A DNA stretch of 64,000 nt from the NCBI GenBank assembly GCA_018896025.1, contig JAHIND010000006.1, positions 153,824 through 217,823 of the forward strand. The letters are read 5' to 3'. This stretch comes from Pseudomonadota bacterium (GTDB lineage Bacteria > Desulfobacterota > Desulfarculia > Desulfarculales > Desulfarculaceae). This document shows positions 9,681 to 17,854 of the stretch, one piece after another. Each line of letters starts with the position of its first letter. Within the stretch, counting starts at the first letter, position 1. The notes beneath the pieces were generated by a model. It saw only the letters and a list, made by a program, of their open reading frames with translations, had not been told where the DNA came from and did not search any database. A program made the position numbers and the translations under genes.

Positions 9681-12083
9681 TTACTTGTCCTTGCCGGCCA
9701 TGTCCTTCACCGCCTGGCGCATGGCCTCCAACTGCTGCTCGGCCAGGTAGTTCACCGAGCCCTCGGGGAAGGCCCCGTCCTCGCCGCGCTCCCCGGCGGG
9801 CAGGCCGGTGAACAGCTCCAGGGCCTGATCCATGGTGTCCACCGCGTACACCGCGAACTTGCCCTCTTTCACCGCGGCCACCACGTCGGGATGCAGCATC
9901 AGGTTCTTGAGGTTGGCCGAGGGGATCACCACCCCCTGCTTGCCGGTGAGGCCTCGCTTTTCGCACAGGCGGAAGAAGCCTTCGATTTTGAGGTTCACCC
10001 CGCCGATGGCTTGGGCACGGCCGTGCTGGTCCATGCTGCCGGTGATGGCCAAATCTTGGCGCAAGGGCAGTTCGGCCAGTTCGGAGATAAGGGTGATGAC
10101 CTCGGCCAGGGAGGCGGAGTCGCCGTCCACGGTGCCGTAGCTCTGTTCGAACACCAGGCTGGCGGTCAGGGCCATGGGGCCCCGGCGGGCGAAACGTTGG
10201 CGCAGAAAGCCGCCGATAATCAGCACGCCCTTGTTGTGGAAGGGCCCCGACAGGTCGGCCTCGCGGTCGATGTTGGTGACCCCCTCCTTGCCCAGGCCCA
10301 CGCTGGCCGAGATGCGGCTGGGGCTGCCAAAGGCGTAGTCGCCCATATCGTACACCGCCAGGCCGTTTATCTGGCCTTGGACGCTGCCCTCGGTGGCAAT
10401 GTTGATGAACCCACGGGTGGTGGCTTTGCGAAGGTGCTCTTCCATCATGGCCCCGCGCCGCCGCCGCCCGGCGATGGCCGTGGCCACGTCCGCGGCGGCG
10501 ATGTGCTCGCGGCCCGCCTCGCCGGCGTGGAAGTTGCTCTCTTTGACCAGGTCCTCCAGGTCGGCCAGACGCAGGGTCAAGTGCTCGCTGTCGCCGGACA
10601 TCTCCGAAGCCCGCTCTATGAGCCGAGCCACCGCGCCGCGGTGCAAGGGCCGCAACTGGCGGCGGAGGGCGATCTGGCACAGGTGGTTGATGAACTCGCT
10701 CACCTCCTGCTCACCCCAGTCCATGTACTCGCTCATCTGCGCGCGCACCTTGAACAGCTTGGGGAACTGTTGGTCGTGCACGTAGAGCAGGTGGTAGAGC
10801 TGGCTGTCGCCCACCAGCACCACCTTTAGGTTAAGGGGAATGGGCTCGGGCCGTAGCGTCCGGGTTATCATGTAGCCCAGTTGCTCCATGACGTCTTCCA
10901 TCTTCACCTTGCGGTCCCGAAGCGCCCGCTTGAGCCCCTCCCAGGGCAGCCAGTAGCGCAGCAGATCCATGACCGGCAGCACCAGATAGCCGCCGTTGGC
11001 CCGGTGCAGGGCGCCGGGCTTGAGCAGGGTGAAGTCGGTGAGCAGAGCCCCGAACTGGGCCTGGCGCTCGATACGGCCAAAGAGGTTGGGGTAGGTGGGG
11101 TTGTGCTCCACCACCACCGGCGCGCCCTTGGTGGCCGAGTTGTCCACGAACACGTTCACCTGGTATTCGCGGAAGTCCGGCTCTTCGGTGGGCATGGGAA
11201 AGGGCAGCGGCGATTTGTCCTTGTGCTTGAAGTTCTCGTAGTTGGTAACCAGGTCCTGCTGCACCTGCTCCAGATAGTCCAGCACCGGCTGCTGCCCGGC
11301 ATATTCCTGCTGCATGTCGCTCAACATGTGGCCCACCGCCTGGAGCACCATCTCCTTGTCCAGGCCGCTCAGGGCCTCGTGCAGATCTTTCTCCTTGGCG
11401 TTGACCGCGCGCAGGGCCTCGGTGACCTTGGCCTGGATCACGTCGCTCTTCTTGCGCAGCTGTTCGCGCTCCTCCTCGTTCATCTCCCGGAGGGTGTTGT
11501 CGGGCAGGGGCTCGCCGTCCTCCCCGGCCGGGGCCACCATGATCCCGGTGGGCTCGAACTTGAGCACGTAGCCCTGCTCCCTGGCCTGGGAGTCCAGGCC
11601 CGCGAAGATGTCGCTACGGGCCCGTTTGAACTCGGAGGTCAGGTTGTCCTTGCGCCGGGAATAGTCCTCGCCCTCGAACAGCTCGGGGATCGCGGCCTTC
11701 ATGTTGTCCAGGAGCTTGCTCATCTGCTTGGCCAGGCGGCGCCCACCGCCCGGCGGCAGGCTCAGGGCCTTGGGCTCGTCGGGCTCCTGGAAGTTGTGCA
11801 CGTACACCCAGTCCGGCGGCGGCTCCTGTTCGGCGGCCAACCGGTTCAGGAAAGTGGTCACCAGGTGGGTTTTGCCGGTGCGCTGGGGGCCGGCCACGTA
11901 GACGTGGAAATCCATGTCTTTCATGGCCAGGCCAAAGCTCAGCGCCTCTTTGGCCCGGGCCTGTCCCAAGACCGAATCCAGACAATCGGGGGCCTTGTCG
12001 CTGGTTTCAAAGGGAACCAAGGCGGGGTCGAAAACCCGCCGCAGTTGAGAAACGTCCAAAGGCTGAGGGGTGGATGAAGGCAT
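9681..12083 (-). CDS. LonB-like ATP-dependent protease (AAA_32 / Lon_C, S16 family)
   Basis: An 800-residue cytoplasmic ATP-dependent protease of the LonH/YcbZ-like type rather than canonical LonA. The N-terminal ATPase part has Walker A GPQRTGKTH. The C-terminal S16 protease domain has the catalytic Ser in GDSASLAEV and the catalytic Lys in GGVNLKIEGF. Longer homologues of about 800 residues are common in Desulfobacterota. The start is the ATG at 12083, preceded by a purine-rich GGGAG; a further in-frame TTG start exists at 12110. An intrinsic terminator follows the gene. The role in protein quality control is inferred from the family. Confidence 0.88.
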   Translation of the reverse strand: MPSSTPQPLDVSQLRRVFDPALVPFETSDKAPDCLDSVLGQARAKEALSFGLAMKDMDFHVYVAGPQRTGKTHLVTTFLNRLAAEQEPPPDWVYVHNFQEPDEPKALSLPPGGGRRLAKQMSKLLDNMKAAIPELFEGEDYSRRKDNLTSEFKRARSDIFAGLDSQAREQGYVLKFEPTGIMVAPAGEDGEPLPDNTLREMNEEEREQLRKKSDVIQAKVTEALRAVNAKEKDLHEALSGLDKEMVLQAVGHMLSDMQQEYAGQQPVLDYLEQVQQDLVTNYENFKHKDKSPLPFPMPTEEPDFREYQVNVFVDNSATKGAPVVVEHNPTYPNLFGRIERQAQFGALLTDFTLLKPGALHRANGGYLVLPVMDLLRYWLPWEGLKRALRDRKVKMEDVMEQLGYMITRTLRPEPIPLNLKVVLVGDSQLYHLLYVHDQQFPKLFKVRAQMSEYMDWGEQEVSEFINHLCQIALRRQLRPLHRGAVARLIERASEMSGDSEHLTLRLADLEDLVKESNFHAGEAGREHIAAADVATAIAGRRRRGAMMEEHLRKATTRGFINIATEGSVQGQINGLAVYDMGDYAFGSPSRISASVGLGKEGVTNIDREADLSGPFHNKGVLIIGGFLRQRFARRGPMALTASLVFEQSYGTVDGDSASLAEVITLISELAELPLRQDLAITGSMDQHGRAQAIGGVNLKIEGFFRLCEKRGLTGKQGVVIPSANLKNLMLHPDVVAAVKEGKFAVYAVDTMDQALELFTGLPAGERGEDGAFPEGSVNYLAEQQLEAMRQAVKDMAGKDK

Positions 12084-12182
12084 GGCGCGCTCCCGCCCGA
12101 GGTTCAACAATAAGATGAGTTGTCAGTCAGGCAATAGGATAGCACATGCCGGGGAGAGTCGGCGGAGGAGCAAAGGCGGGAA

Positions 12183-12554
12183 TCAGCAGTTGCCGCCGGT
12201 GTGCTGCCACCAGGCGGTGTTGGCCATGTCCCGCAGGCGGTCCACCAGATCGCTGAGGTCGGAAGACTTGTCCAGGACCGAGAGGCCCTCGATGGGCGGC
12301 GGGCGGCGGCAATGGCGTCCCAGCAGAACCACCCCGCCCTCGTGCACCTGGCGCAGGTGGTCCATCCAATTCTCCAGGCGTCCGCCCACAAGGTCTAGGT
12401 TGGTTACCAGCACATGGGCCGGAGCGCCTTCGAGGGTGCGCAAGGCCCGTCTCAAATCCGAACGCACCTCCACCCTGAAGCCGGCGTCTTCCAGCTCTTC
12501 ACGATACAAGCGGGCCAGGCTGGGGTCGCTTTCAACGACCATTATTTGCAGCAT
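12183..12554 (-). CDS. Stand-alone receiver-domain protein lacking the phospho-acceptor Asp
   Basis: A 123-residue single-domain response-regulator fold with no output domain. The first strand carries MVVESDPS, and a Lys occurs in LDKSSD. The residue aligned with the phospho-acceptor is Asn (HVLVTNLDL, N52), so ordinary phosphorylation is unlikely unless the neighbouring D54 substitutes. The gene has a good Shine-Dalgarno (GAGGTAA). A sigma-54-like -24/-12 element sits about 65-80 nt upstream on the same strand. It may act by protein-protein contact, as other pseudo-receivers do. Its partner is unknown. Confidence 0.75.
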   Translation of the reverse strand: MLQIMVVESDPSLARLYREELEDAGFRVEVRSDLRRALRTLEGAPAHVLVTNLDLVGGRLENWMDHLRQVHEGGVVLLGRHCRRPPPIEGLSVLDKSSDLSDLVDRLRDMANTAWWQHTGGNC

Positions 12555-12616
12555 GGCTTTACCTCGCAGGGTTAGCTAGGGCAGTCTGTCATCGATGAAT
12601 TTTGCCTCTAATCATA

Positions 12617-12632
12617 TGCAAAAAGAGGACCA
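12617..12632 (-). promoter_or_regulatory. Candidate sigma-54 promoter for the receiver protein gene
   Basis: On the minus strand TGGTCC is followed by TTGCA. The invariant GG (12631-12630) and GC (12619-12618) are exactly 10 nt apart, as sigma-54 promoters require. The predicted start is near 12606, about 50 nt before the ATG at 12554. Confidence 0.45.
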
Positions 12633-12683
12633 TGGCCGGGGTTAGGCTTTTCGGGGAGTTAGGCCCACCCGCCCGCCCTAATT

Positions 12684-12699
12684 TGTCCGAAATTCGACA
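12684..12699. promoter_or_regulatory. TGTC-N8-GACA palindrome, candidate enhancer-binding site 1
   Basis: TGTCCGAAATTCGACA lies between the two divergent sigma-54-like promoters at 12617 and 12934. Its reverse complement matches the element at 7471-7486 at 14 of 16 positions. The spacing to both promoters (tens to hundreds of bases upstream) suits an NtrC-type activator site. Confidence 0.45.
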
Positions 12700-12780
12700 G
12701 GGAGCCAATCCATCGATCTGGACAGCCGGCATTTAGTGTCTAACTTGGAGCTTAATGGTATCTGTTCGATTTTAGTCATG

Positions 12781-12796
12781 TGTCTGCATTTGGACA
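12781..12796. promoter_or_regulatory. TGTC-N8-GACA palindrome, candidate enhancer-binding site 2
   Basis: TGTCTGCATTTGGACA is a second copy of the TGTC-N8-GACA pattern, 97 bp centre to centre from site 1. It lies about 150 bp upstream of the plus-strand sigma-54-like promoter at 12934. Confidence 0.45.
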
Positions 12797-12933
12797 TATC
12801 ACCAAGCCTTCCCCGAACATGGCGTAATTGATTTCGCCTGACTACGCATTTTAATCATTTTCCAATGCATTTCTTTATTTATCAGCATGTTAACGGTAGA
12901 GGCCATCCACCTCAAAAGCCTGACAAATGGGTA

Positions 12934-12949
12934 TGGCACCTTTTTTGCT
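12934..12949 (+). promoter_or_regulatory. Candidate sigma-54 promoter for the 96-residue Cys protein
   Basis: TGGCAC, 5 nt, then TTGCT. GG (12935-12936) and GC (12947-12948) are 10 nt apart, an excellent match to the sigma-54 consensus. The predicted start is near 12960 and the ATG is at 12998. Confidence 0.6.
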
Positions 12950-12997
12950 TTAGTGAGAGGCAGTATCAAAAACTATGAACCGGCAAGGGGGACTTCA

Positions 12998-13288
12998 ATG
13001 AGGCGTTTCAAGAGGACCCGTAAGCAGCAATTCATCCCCAACATCAACACCGAAGACTGGTTGGCTCAAAATCCCAACGCGATGATCCAGTGCCCCAGCC
13101 AGCCTGGCGGTTTGAAGCTTACCCGCGAATCCTGCGCCAAACGATACATGACTGCCAACGAACCCCGCTGGTCGAACATAGGAGCCGAACCCTTCCACAT
13201 CTTTGTGTTCAAAATGAACCTGGTAGCTTGCCGCAAATGCGAAATTGGATCCGGGTTCGCCAAGGAGTTGAAGGTGAAGGCAGCTTAG
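12998..13288 (+). CDS. Small Cys-containing protein of unknown function
   Basis: A 96-residue basic protein I do not recognise. It has four cysteines in the arrangement CPSQPGG, then ESCAKRY, and near the end ACRKCEIG. That spacing could bind a metal as a small zinc-ribbon or knuckle, but no known family is certain. The start is the ATG at 12998, chosen for the AAGGGGGA Shine-Dalgarno 5-6 nt upstream; the frame stays open further upstream but without a better start. It sits behind a sigma-54-type promoter and ahead of a strong terminator, so it looks monocistronic and activator-controlled. Confidence 0.65.
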   Translation: MRRFKRTRKQQFIPNINTEDWLAQNPNAMIQCPSQPGGLKLTRESCAKRYMTANEPRWSNIGAEPFHIFVFKMNLVACRKCEIGSGFAKELKVKAA

Positions 13289-13342
13289 CACTCTCTGTTT
13301 CCCTCCTCGTGTAGAGGCGGACGGATCACCCCCCCGCCCGCC

Positions 13343-13375
13343 AGGGCCCGCGCCAAATGCGCGGGCCCTTTTTTT
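13343..13375 (+). terminator. Strong intrinsic terminator
   Basis: An 11-bp stem (arms 13343-13353 and 13359-13369, loop CAAAT) is followed by a run of seven T residues. It ends transcription of the small Cys protein gene. Confidence 0.9.
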
Positions 13376-13389
13376 GCGCGCGCGCCGGG

Positions 13390-13418
13390 TTGCCAGGCAG
13401 CCCCCATACCCTTAAAAT
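13390..13418 (+). promoter_or_regulatory. Candidate sigma-70 promoter of aconitase
   Basis: TTGCCA (13390-13395) and TAAAAT (13413-13418) are separated by exactly 17 nt. The predicted start is near 13425, about 33 nt ahead of the ATG at 13458. Confidence 0.55.
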
Positions 13419-13457
13419 GTCTTGGTTTGGGCCTGAACTACAATTTTGGAGCAATTA

Positions 13458-15374
13458 ATGACAAAATCCCTAACCCGGAAGATTATCGAAGGGCATCTCA
13501 GCGAGGGTTCCTTCGATCCCGGCAAGGAAATTTCACTTAAAATCGATCAGACTCTCACCCAGGACGCCACCGGCACCCTGGCCGCCCTGGAGTTCGAGGC
13601 CCTGGGTCTGGACAGGGTTCGCACCGAAGTCAGCGTTTCCTACGTGGACCACAACATTCTGCAAACCGATTTCAAGAACCCCGACGACCATCGTTTCCTG
13701 CGCAGCTTCGCCGCCCGTTACGGCCTGTGGTTTTCCCCGCCGGGCAACGGCATCTGCCACCAGTTGCATGCCCTGTGCTTCGGACGCCCCGGAGCCACCC
13801 TGTTGGGCTCTGACTCCCACACTCCCCACGGCGGCGGCCTGGGCATGCTGGCCATGGGAGCGGGCGGCCTGGACGTGGCCGCGGCCATGGCTGGAGTGCC
13901 CTTCTCCCTGCCCTGCCCCCGCGTGCTGGGGGTGCGCCTCACCGGCAGCCTCCCCCCCTGGGTGGGGGCCAAGGACGTGATCCTGGAGCTGCTGCGCCGC
14001 CTCACGGTAAAGGGCGGGGTGGGCCTGGTGCTGGAATATTTCGGACCCGGCGTGGAAAGCCTCAACGTTTACCAGCGCACGGCCATCACCAACATGGGGG
14101 CCGAACTGGGGGCCACGGGCAGCATCTTCCCCAGCGACGAGCAGACCCGCATCTTCCTGGCCGAGCAGGGCCGCGAGGAGGTCTGGCAGCCCCTGGCCGC
14201 CGACCCCGGCTGCGACTACGACCGAATCGAGGAGATCGACCTAAGCGCCCTGGAGCCCCTGGTGGCCTGTCCCTCCAGCCCGGACGCGGTGCGCCCGGCG
14301 GCGGAGCTGACCGGTGTGCCGGTGGAGCAGGTGATAATGGGCTCCTGCGGCGGGGGCAGCTATTGGGATCTGATGATTCTGGCCGCGGCCATGAAGGGCA
14401 AGCGCCCCGCCCCTGGGGTCAGCCTGGCGGTGAACCCCGGTTCGCGTCAGGCCCTGGCCCAGATCGCGGCCAACGGCGCCCTGGGCGAGCTGCTGGAAGC
14501 GGGCGTGCGCCTGCACCAGGCGGGCTGCCTGGGCTGCATCGGCATGAGCCAGGCCCCGGCCACCGGCGTGGCCAGCGTGCGCACCTTCCCCCGCAACTTC
14601 CCCGGCCGCTCGGGCACCAAGGACGATCAGGTGTACCTCTGCGGCCCCCAGGTGGCGGCGGCCACCGCTCTGGCCGGACACATCGCCGACCCCCGTGAGC
14701 TGGGCCCGGCCCCGGTGGTGCCCCCCGCGCCCCCGGTGCGGCCCAACGCCATGGCCGCGCCTCCGGCGGACGGCTCCGGCATCCAGGTGCTTCGCGGCCC
14801 CAACATCGCGCCCTTCCCCGAGCTGGAGGAGCTGCCCGAGGACCTTAGCTGCACCGTGACCCTCAAGGTGGGCGACAACATCACCACCGACCACATCATG
14901 CCCGCGGGCAGCCAAATTCTGCCCCTGCGCTCCAATGTGCCGGCCATCAGCCGCTTCGTATTCGCGGCGGTGGATGAGAGCTTCGCCGACCGCACCCAGT
15001 CGGTGGGCTCGGCGGTGGTGGTGGGCGGCGAAAACTACGGCCAGGGCTCCAGCCGGGAGCACGCCGCCCTGGCCCCGCGCTACCTAGGGGTGCGGGTCAA
15101 GATCGTCAAGGGCTTCGCGCGCATCCACCGGGCCAACCTGATCAACTTCGGGGTGATCCCCCTGGTGCTGGCCGACCCGGCGGACTACGACCGCTTGGAC
15201 GAAGGACAGGTCATCGAGTTCCCCGGCCTAAGGAGCGCCCTGCTGGAAGGGGCCCAGGATTACGAGGCCCGGCTGGAAGGCCGACCCCTGGCCCTGGTGA
15301 TCCAGGCCAGCCAGCGGGAGCGGGATATCCTGGCGGCGGGCGGCAGGCTCAACTACATCAGGAAAATGCTCTAA
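13458..15374 (+). CDS. Aconitate hydratase (short, about 640-residue type)
   Basis: A 638-residue aconitase catalysing citrate-isocitrate interconversion through cis-aconitate with a [4Fe-4S] cluster. The cluster cysteines are visible in GSCGGGSYW (about residue 296) and GCLGCIG (about 357 and 360). The C-terminal swivel domain has VGDNITTDHIMPAG and GQGSSREHAAL. The length fits the compact putative-aconitase group common in anaerobic Desulfobacterota rather than the roughly 890-residue AcnA. GGAG lies 6 nt before the ATG at 13458. It has its own promoter and terminator. It may serve a complete or partial citric acid cycle. Confidence 0.93.
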   Translation: MTKSLTRKIIEGHLSEGSFDPGKEISLKIDQTLTQDATGTLAALEFEALGLDRVRTEVSVSYVDHNILQTDFKNPDDHRFLRSFAARYGLWFSPPGNGICHQLHALCFGRPGATLLGSDSHTPHGGGLGMLAMGAGGLDVAAAMAGVPFSLPCPRVLGVRLTGSLPPWVGAKDVILELLRRLTVKGGVGLVLEYFGPGVESLNVYQRTAITNMGAELGATGSIFPSDEQTRIFLAEQGREEVWQPLAADPGCDYDRIEEIDLSALEPLVACPSSPDAVRPAAELTGVPVEQVIMGSCGGGSYWDLMILAAAMKGKRPAPGVSLAVNPGSRQALAQIAANGALGELLEAGVRLHQAGCLGCIGMSQAPATGVASVRTFPRNFPGRSGTKDDQVYLCGPQVAAATALAGHIADPRELGPAPVVPPAPPVRPNAMAAPPADGSGIQVLRGPNIAPFPELEELPEDLSCTVTLKVGDNITTDHIMPAGSQILPLRSNVPAISRFVFAAVDESFADRTQSVGSAVVVGGENYGQGSSREHAALAPRYLGVRVKIVKGFARIHRANLINFGVIPLVLADPADYDRLDEGQVIEFPGLRSALLEGAQDYEARLEGRPLALVIQASQRERDILAAGGRLNYIRKML

Positions 15375-15433
15375 ATACTGGGGCGGCTCCCGGCTCTTGT
15401 CAGGAGCTGCCCTTGGTATTAAAATTAAGCATC

Positions 15434-15457
15434 ATCCCGGAACGCGCCGGGATTTTT
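15434..15457 (+). terminator. Intrinsic terminator after aconitase
   Basis: A 7-bp stem ATCCCGG/CCGGGAT with a 6-nt loop is followed by TTTTA. A longer imperfect hairpin (about 15380-15411, arms GGGCGGCTCC and GGAGCTGCCC) precedes it. Confidence 0.7.
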
Positions 15458-15468
15458 ATGCGCTCTCG

Positions 15469-15486
15469 GGTGACCACATGGTCACC
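15469..15486. promoter_or_regulatory. Palindromic operator copy 1 upstream of mqnE
   Basis: GGTGACCACATGGTCACC is a perfect 8+2+8 palindrome. A second copy lies 56 bp downstream (centre to centre). Two such sites ahead of a biosynthetic operon suggest binding of a dimeric repressor or activator, possibly with looping. The regulator is not identifiable here. Confidence 0.6.
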
Positions 15487-15524
15487 ATAGATCAACGGCT
15501 TGGCCGTATTATTTTTGCACTGCC

Positions 15525-15542
15525 AGTGACCACCTGGTCACC
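15525..15542. promoter_or_regulatory. Palindromic operator copy 2 upstream of mqnE
   Basis: AGTGACCACCTGGTCACC repeats the GTGACCA-N2-TGGTCAC pattern of copy 1, with only the outermost pair mismatched. It ends 28 nt before the mqnE start. Confidence 0.6.
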
Positions 15543-15569
15543 GGCTTACACCGCACGGGGACCAGCAAC

Positions 15570-16739
15570 ATGCCTCCCACTGTGAGCACCGCGTTGGCCG
15601 GTTCGGAAAACGCCAACACCCAGGGCCTCCCGCCCTTGGACATAGACCCCCGCCTGGTCAGCGATCCGGCCCTGAGGCCGGTGGCCGCCAAGCTGGCCCA
15701 GGGCGATCGCCTGGACGCCGGAGACGGCCTGGCCTTGATGAACAGCAAGGATCTGCTGGGCCTGGGGGCCCTGGCCCACGCCGCCCGCTTGGCCAAGAAC
15801 GGCATGGCCACCTATTACGTGCTCAACCGCCAGATCAACTATTCCAACGTCTGCGGCAACCGCTGCACCTTCTGCGCCTTTTGGCGGGAGCAGGGCGGCG
15901 AGGGGGCCTATCTGCTCTCGCCCCAAGAGGCCGCCTCGGTGGCCGCCGAGCATCCCGACCTGGACCTGGCCGAGCTGCACGTGGTGGGCTCCTGTCACCC
16001 CCAGCTGGGCCTGGATTACTATTGCGAGCTTTTACGCGCCTTGGCCGCGGCCCGGCCTGAGGCCACCCTCAAGGCCTTCACCCCCGTGGAGATCGAGCAT
16101 TTCGCCCGCAAGGAAGGCATCTCCACCACCGAGGTGCTGGAGCGGCTCATGGCCGCCGGTCTGAAGGCCATGCCCGGCGGGGGGGCCGAGGTGTTCTCGC
16201 CCAGGGTGCGCGCCGAACTTTGCCCCTCCAAGACCAGCGGGGAGCGCTGGCTGGCAATCAGCGGCCAGGCCCACGCCTTGGGCCTGCCCACCAACGCCAC
16301 CATGCTCTACGGGCACATCGAGACCCCGGCCGAGCGGGTGGAGCACCTTTTGGCCCTGCGCGAACAGCAGGACCTGAGCGGCGGCTTCAGCGCCTTCATT
16401 CCCCTGGCCTTCCACCCCGAAAACACCGGCCTGGGTGAGCTGGCCCGCACCACCGGCCTGGACGACCTGCGAGTCACCGCCACCAGCCGGCTGCTCTTGG
16501 ACAACTTCCCCCACATCAAGGCCTACTGGGTGATGCTGGGCCCCAAGCTGGCCCAGGTGGCCCTCAATTTCGGGGCCGACGACCTGGACGGCACCATCGT
16601 GGAGGAGCGCATCACCCACACCGCCGGGGCCACCACGGCCAAGGGCATGACCGAGGAGGAGCTACGGCACCTCATCACCTCGGCGGGCTTCACCCCGGTG
16701 CGCCGCGATAGCTTTTACCGGAGCCTGGAGCAGGAGTAA
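15570..16739 (+). CDS. mqnE: Aminofutalosine synthase (radical SAM)
   Basis: A 389-residue radical-SAM enzyme that joins SAM and chorismate-derived carboxyvinyloxybenzoate to form aminofutalosine in the futalosine route to menaquinone. The radical-SAM cluster motif is NVCGNRCTFCAF (CxxxCxxC, about residues 95-102), and the surrounding QINYSNVC...WREQGGEGAYLLS is typical of MqnE. The start is the ATG at 15570. The stop overlaps the mqnC start (TAATG). Two palindromic operators precede the gene. Menaquinone made here would feed the Qrc complex encoded at 20.8-26.1 kb; that link is inference. Confidence 0.92.
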   Translation: MPPTVSTALAGSENANTQGLPPLDIDPRLVSDPALRPVAAKLAQGDRLDAGDGLALMNSKDLLGLGALAHAARLAKNGMATYYVLNRQINYSNVCGNRCTFCAFWREQGGEGAYLLSPQEAASVAAEHPDLDLAELHVVGSCHPQLGLDYYCELLRALAAARPEATLKAFTPVEIEHFARKEGISTTEVLERLMAAGLKAMPGGGAEVFSPRVRAELCPSKTSGERWLAISGQAHALGLPTNATMLYGHIETPAERVEHLLALREQQDLSGGFSAFIPLAFHPENTGLGELARTTGLDDLRVTATSRLLLDNFPHIKAYWVMLGPKLAQVALNFGADDLDGTIVEERITHTAGATTAKGMTEEELRHLITSAGFTPVRRDSFYRSLEQE

Positions 16740-17836
16740 TGGCCTTGGCCCAGGCACAAAGCAGCCCCCTGGCCCAGGCCCTGGCTGCGGCCCAGGCGGG
16801 CGAGCGCCTCAGGCCCGAGCAGGCAGTAACTCTGCTAACAGAGGCCGACCTGCTGGAGTTGGGCCGCCTGGCTCACGCCGCCCGCATGCGCCTGAATCCC
16901 GAGCCGGTGGTGACCTTCGCGGTGGACCGCAACATCAACACCACCAACGAGTGCCTGTCCGGTTGCCGTTTTTGCGCCTTTTTCCGGCCGCCGGGCCACG
17001 CCGAAGGCTACGTGCTCAGCCGCGAGGAGCTGGGGCGCAAGATCGATGAGACCCTGGCCCTGGGCGGCACCCACATCCTCATCCAGGGCGGCCTGCACCC
17101 CGAGATCGGGGTGGAGGCCACCTGCGAGAGCTTCCGCTTCATCAAACAGCACCACCCCATCCACATCCACGGTCTTAGCCCGCCCGAGGTGGTGCACATG
17201 GCCCAGGTGGACGGCCTGAGCATCCCCGAGGCCATTGAGCGTCTGCGCGCGGCGGGGTTGGGCTCCATCCCCGGCGGCGGGGCCGAGATACTGGTGGACC
17301 GGGTGCGCGGCGTTATCGCGCCGGGCAAGTGCGACGCCGACCAGTGGCTGGCGGTCATGGCCGAGGCCCATCACCAGGGGCTCATGACCACGGCCACCAT
17401 GATGTTCGGCAGCCTGGACACCGTGGAGGACCGAGTGGAGCATTTGCGCCGCCTGCGGGACTTGCAGGACGACAGCCTGGCCAAGGGCCGCGCCAGCTTC
17501 ACGGCCTTCATCCCCTGGACCTTCCAACCGGCCAACACGGCGCTGAGCCACCTCCCTCCGGCCACGGCGGTGGATTATCTGCGCATGCTGGCGGTGAGCC
17601 GCCTGTTCCTGGACAACTTCCCCCACGTGCAGGCCTCCTGGGTCACCCAGGGCGCGGGCATCGCCCAGACCGCCCTGGTATTCGGAGCCGACGACCTGGG
17701 CTCCACCATGATCGAGGAAAACGTGGTAGCCGCCGCCGGGATCAGCTTCCGCCTGCCTCGGGAGGAACTGGTGCGCCTGGCCAACGACATCGGCTTCCAG
17801 GCCCGCCAACGCGACGTGTTCTACAACGCCGTCTAG
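16739..17836 (+). CDS. mqnC: Cyclic dehypoxanthine futalosine synthase (radical SAM)
   Basis: A 365-residue radical-SAM enzyme that cyclises dehypoxanthine futalosine in menaquinone synthesis. The cluster motif is CLSGCRFCAFF (about residues 75-82) within FAVDRNINTTNECLSG...RPPGHAEGYVLS, typical of MqnC. It overlaps mqnE by one nucleotide (TAATG), so the two are translationally coupled. The order mqnE-mqnC-amidohydrolase supplies three of the route's steps; mqnA, mqnB and mqnD are not in this window. Confidence 0.93.
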   Translation: MALAQAQSSPLAQALAAAQAGERLRPEQAVTLLTEADLLELGRLAHAARMRLNPEPVVTFAVDRNINTTNECLSGCRFCAFFRPPGHAEGYVLSREELGRKIDETLALGGTHILIQGGLHPEIGVEATCESFRFIKQHHPIHIHGLSPPEVVHMAQVDGLSIPEAIERLRAAGLGSIPGGGAEILVDRVRGVIAPGKCDADQWLAVMAEAHHQGLMTTATMMFGSLDTVEDRVEHLRRLRDLQDDSLAKGRASFTAFIPWTFQPANTALSHLPPATAVDYLRMLAVSRLFLDNFPHVQASWVTQGAGIAQTALVFGADDLGSTMIEENVVAAAGISFRLPREELVRLANDIGFQARQRDVFYNAV

Positions 17837-17854
17837 ACGTGCTATAAAGCCATC

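Noticed and set aside
9052..10680. One long minus-strand protein spanning the CMD-family gene and the end of the Lon-like gene
   Set aside because: A terminator hairpin and a separate ATG (9612) split it, and the upstream part is an out-of-frame shadow of the protease gene.
15380..15411. A riboswitch in the leader between aconitase and mqnE
   Set aside because: The hairpin is a simple inverted repeat after a stop codon and next to an intrinsic terminator; no conserved riboswitch core was recognised.
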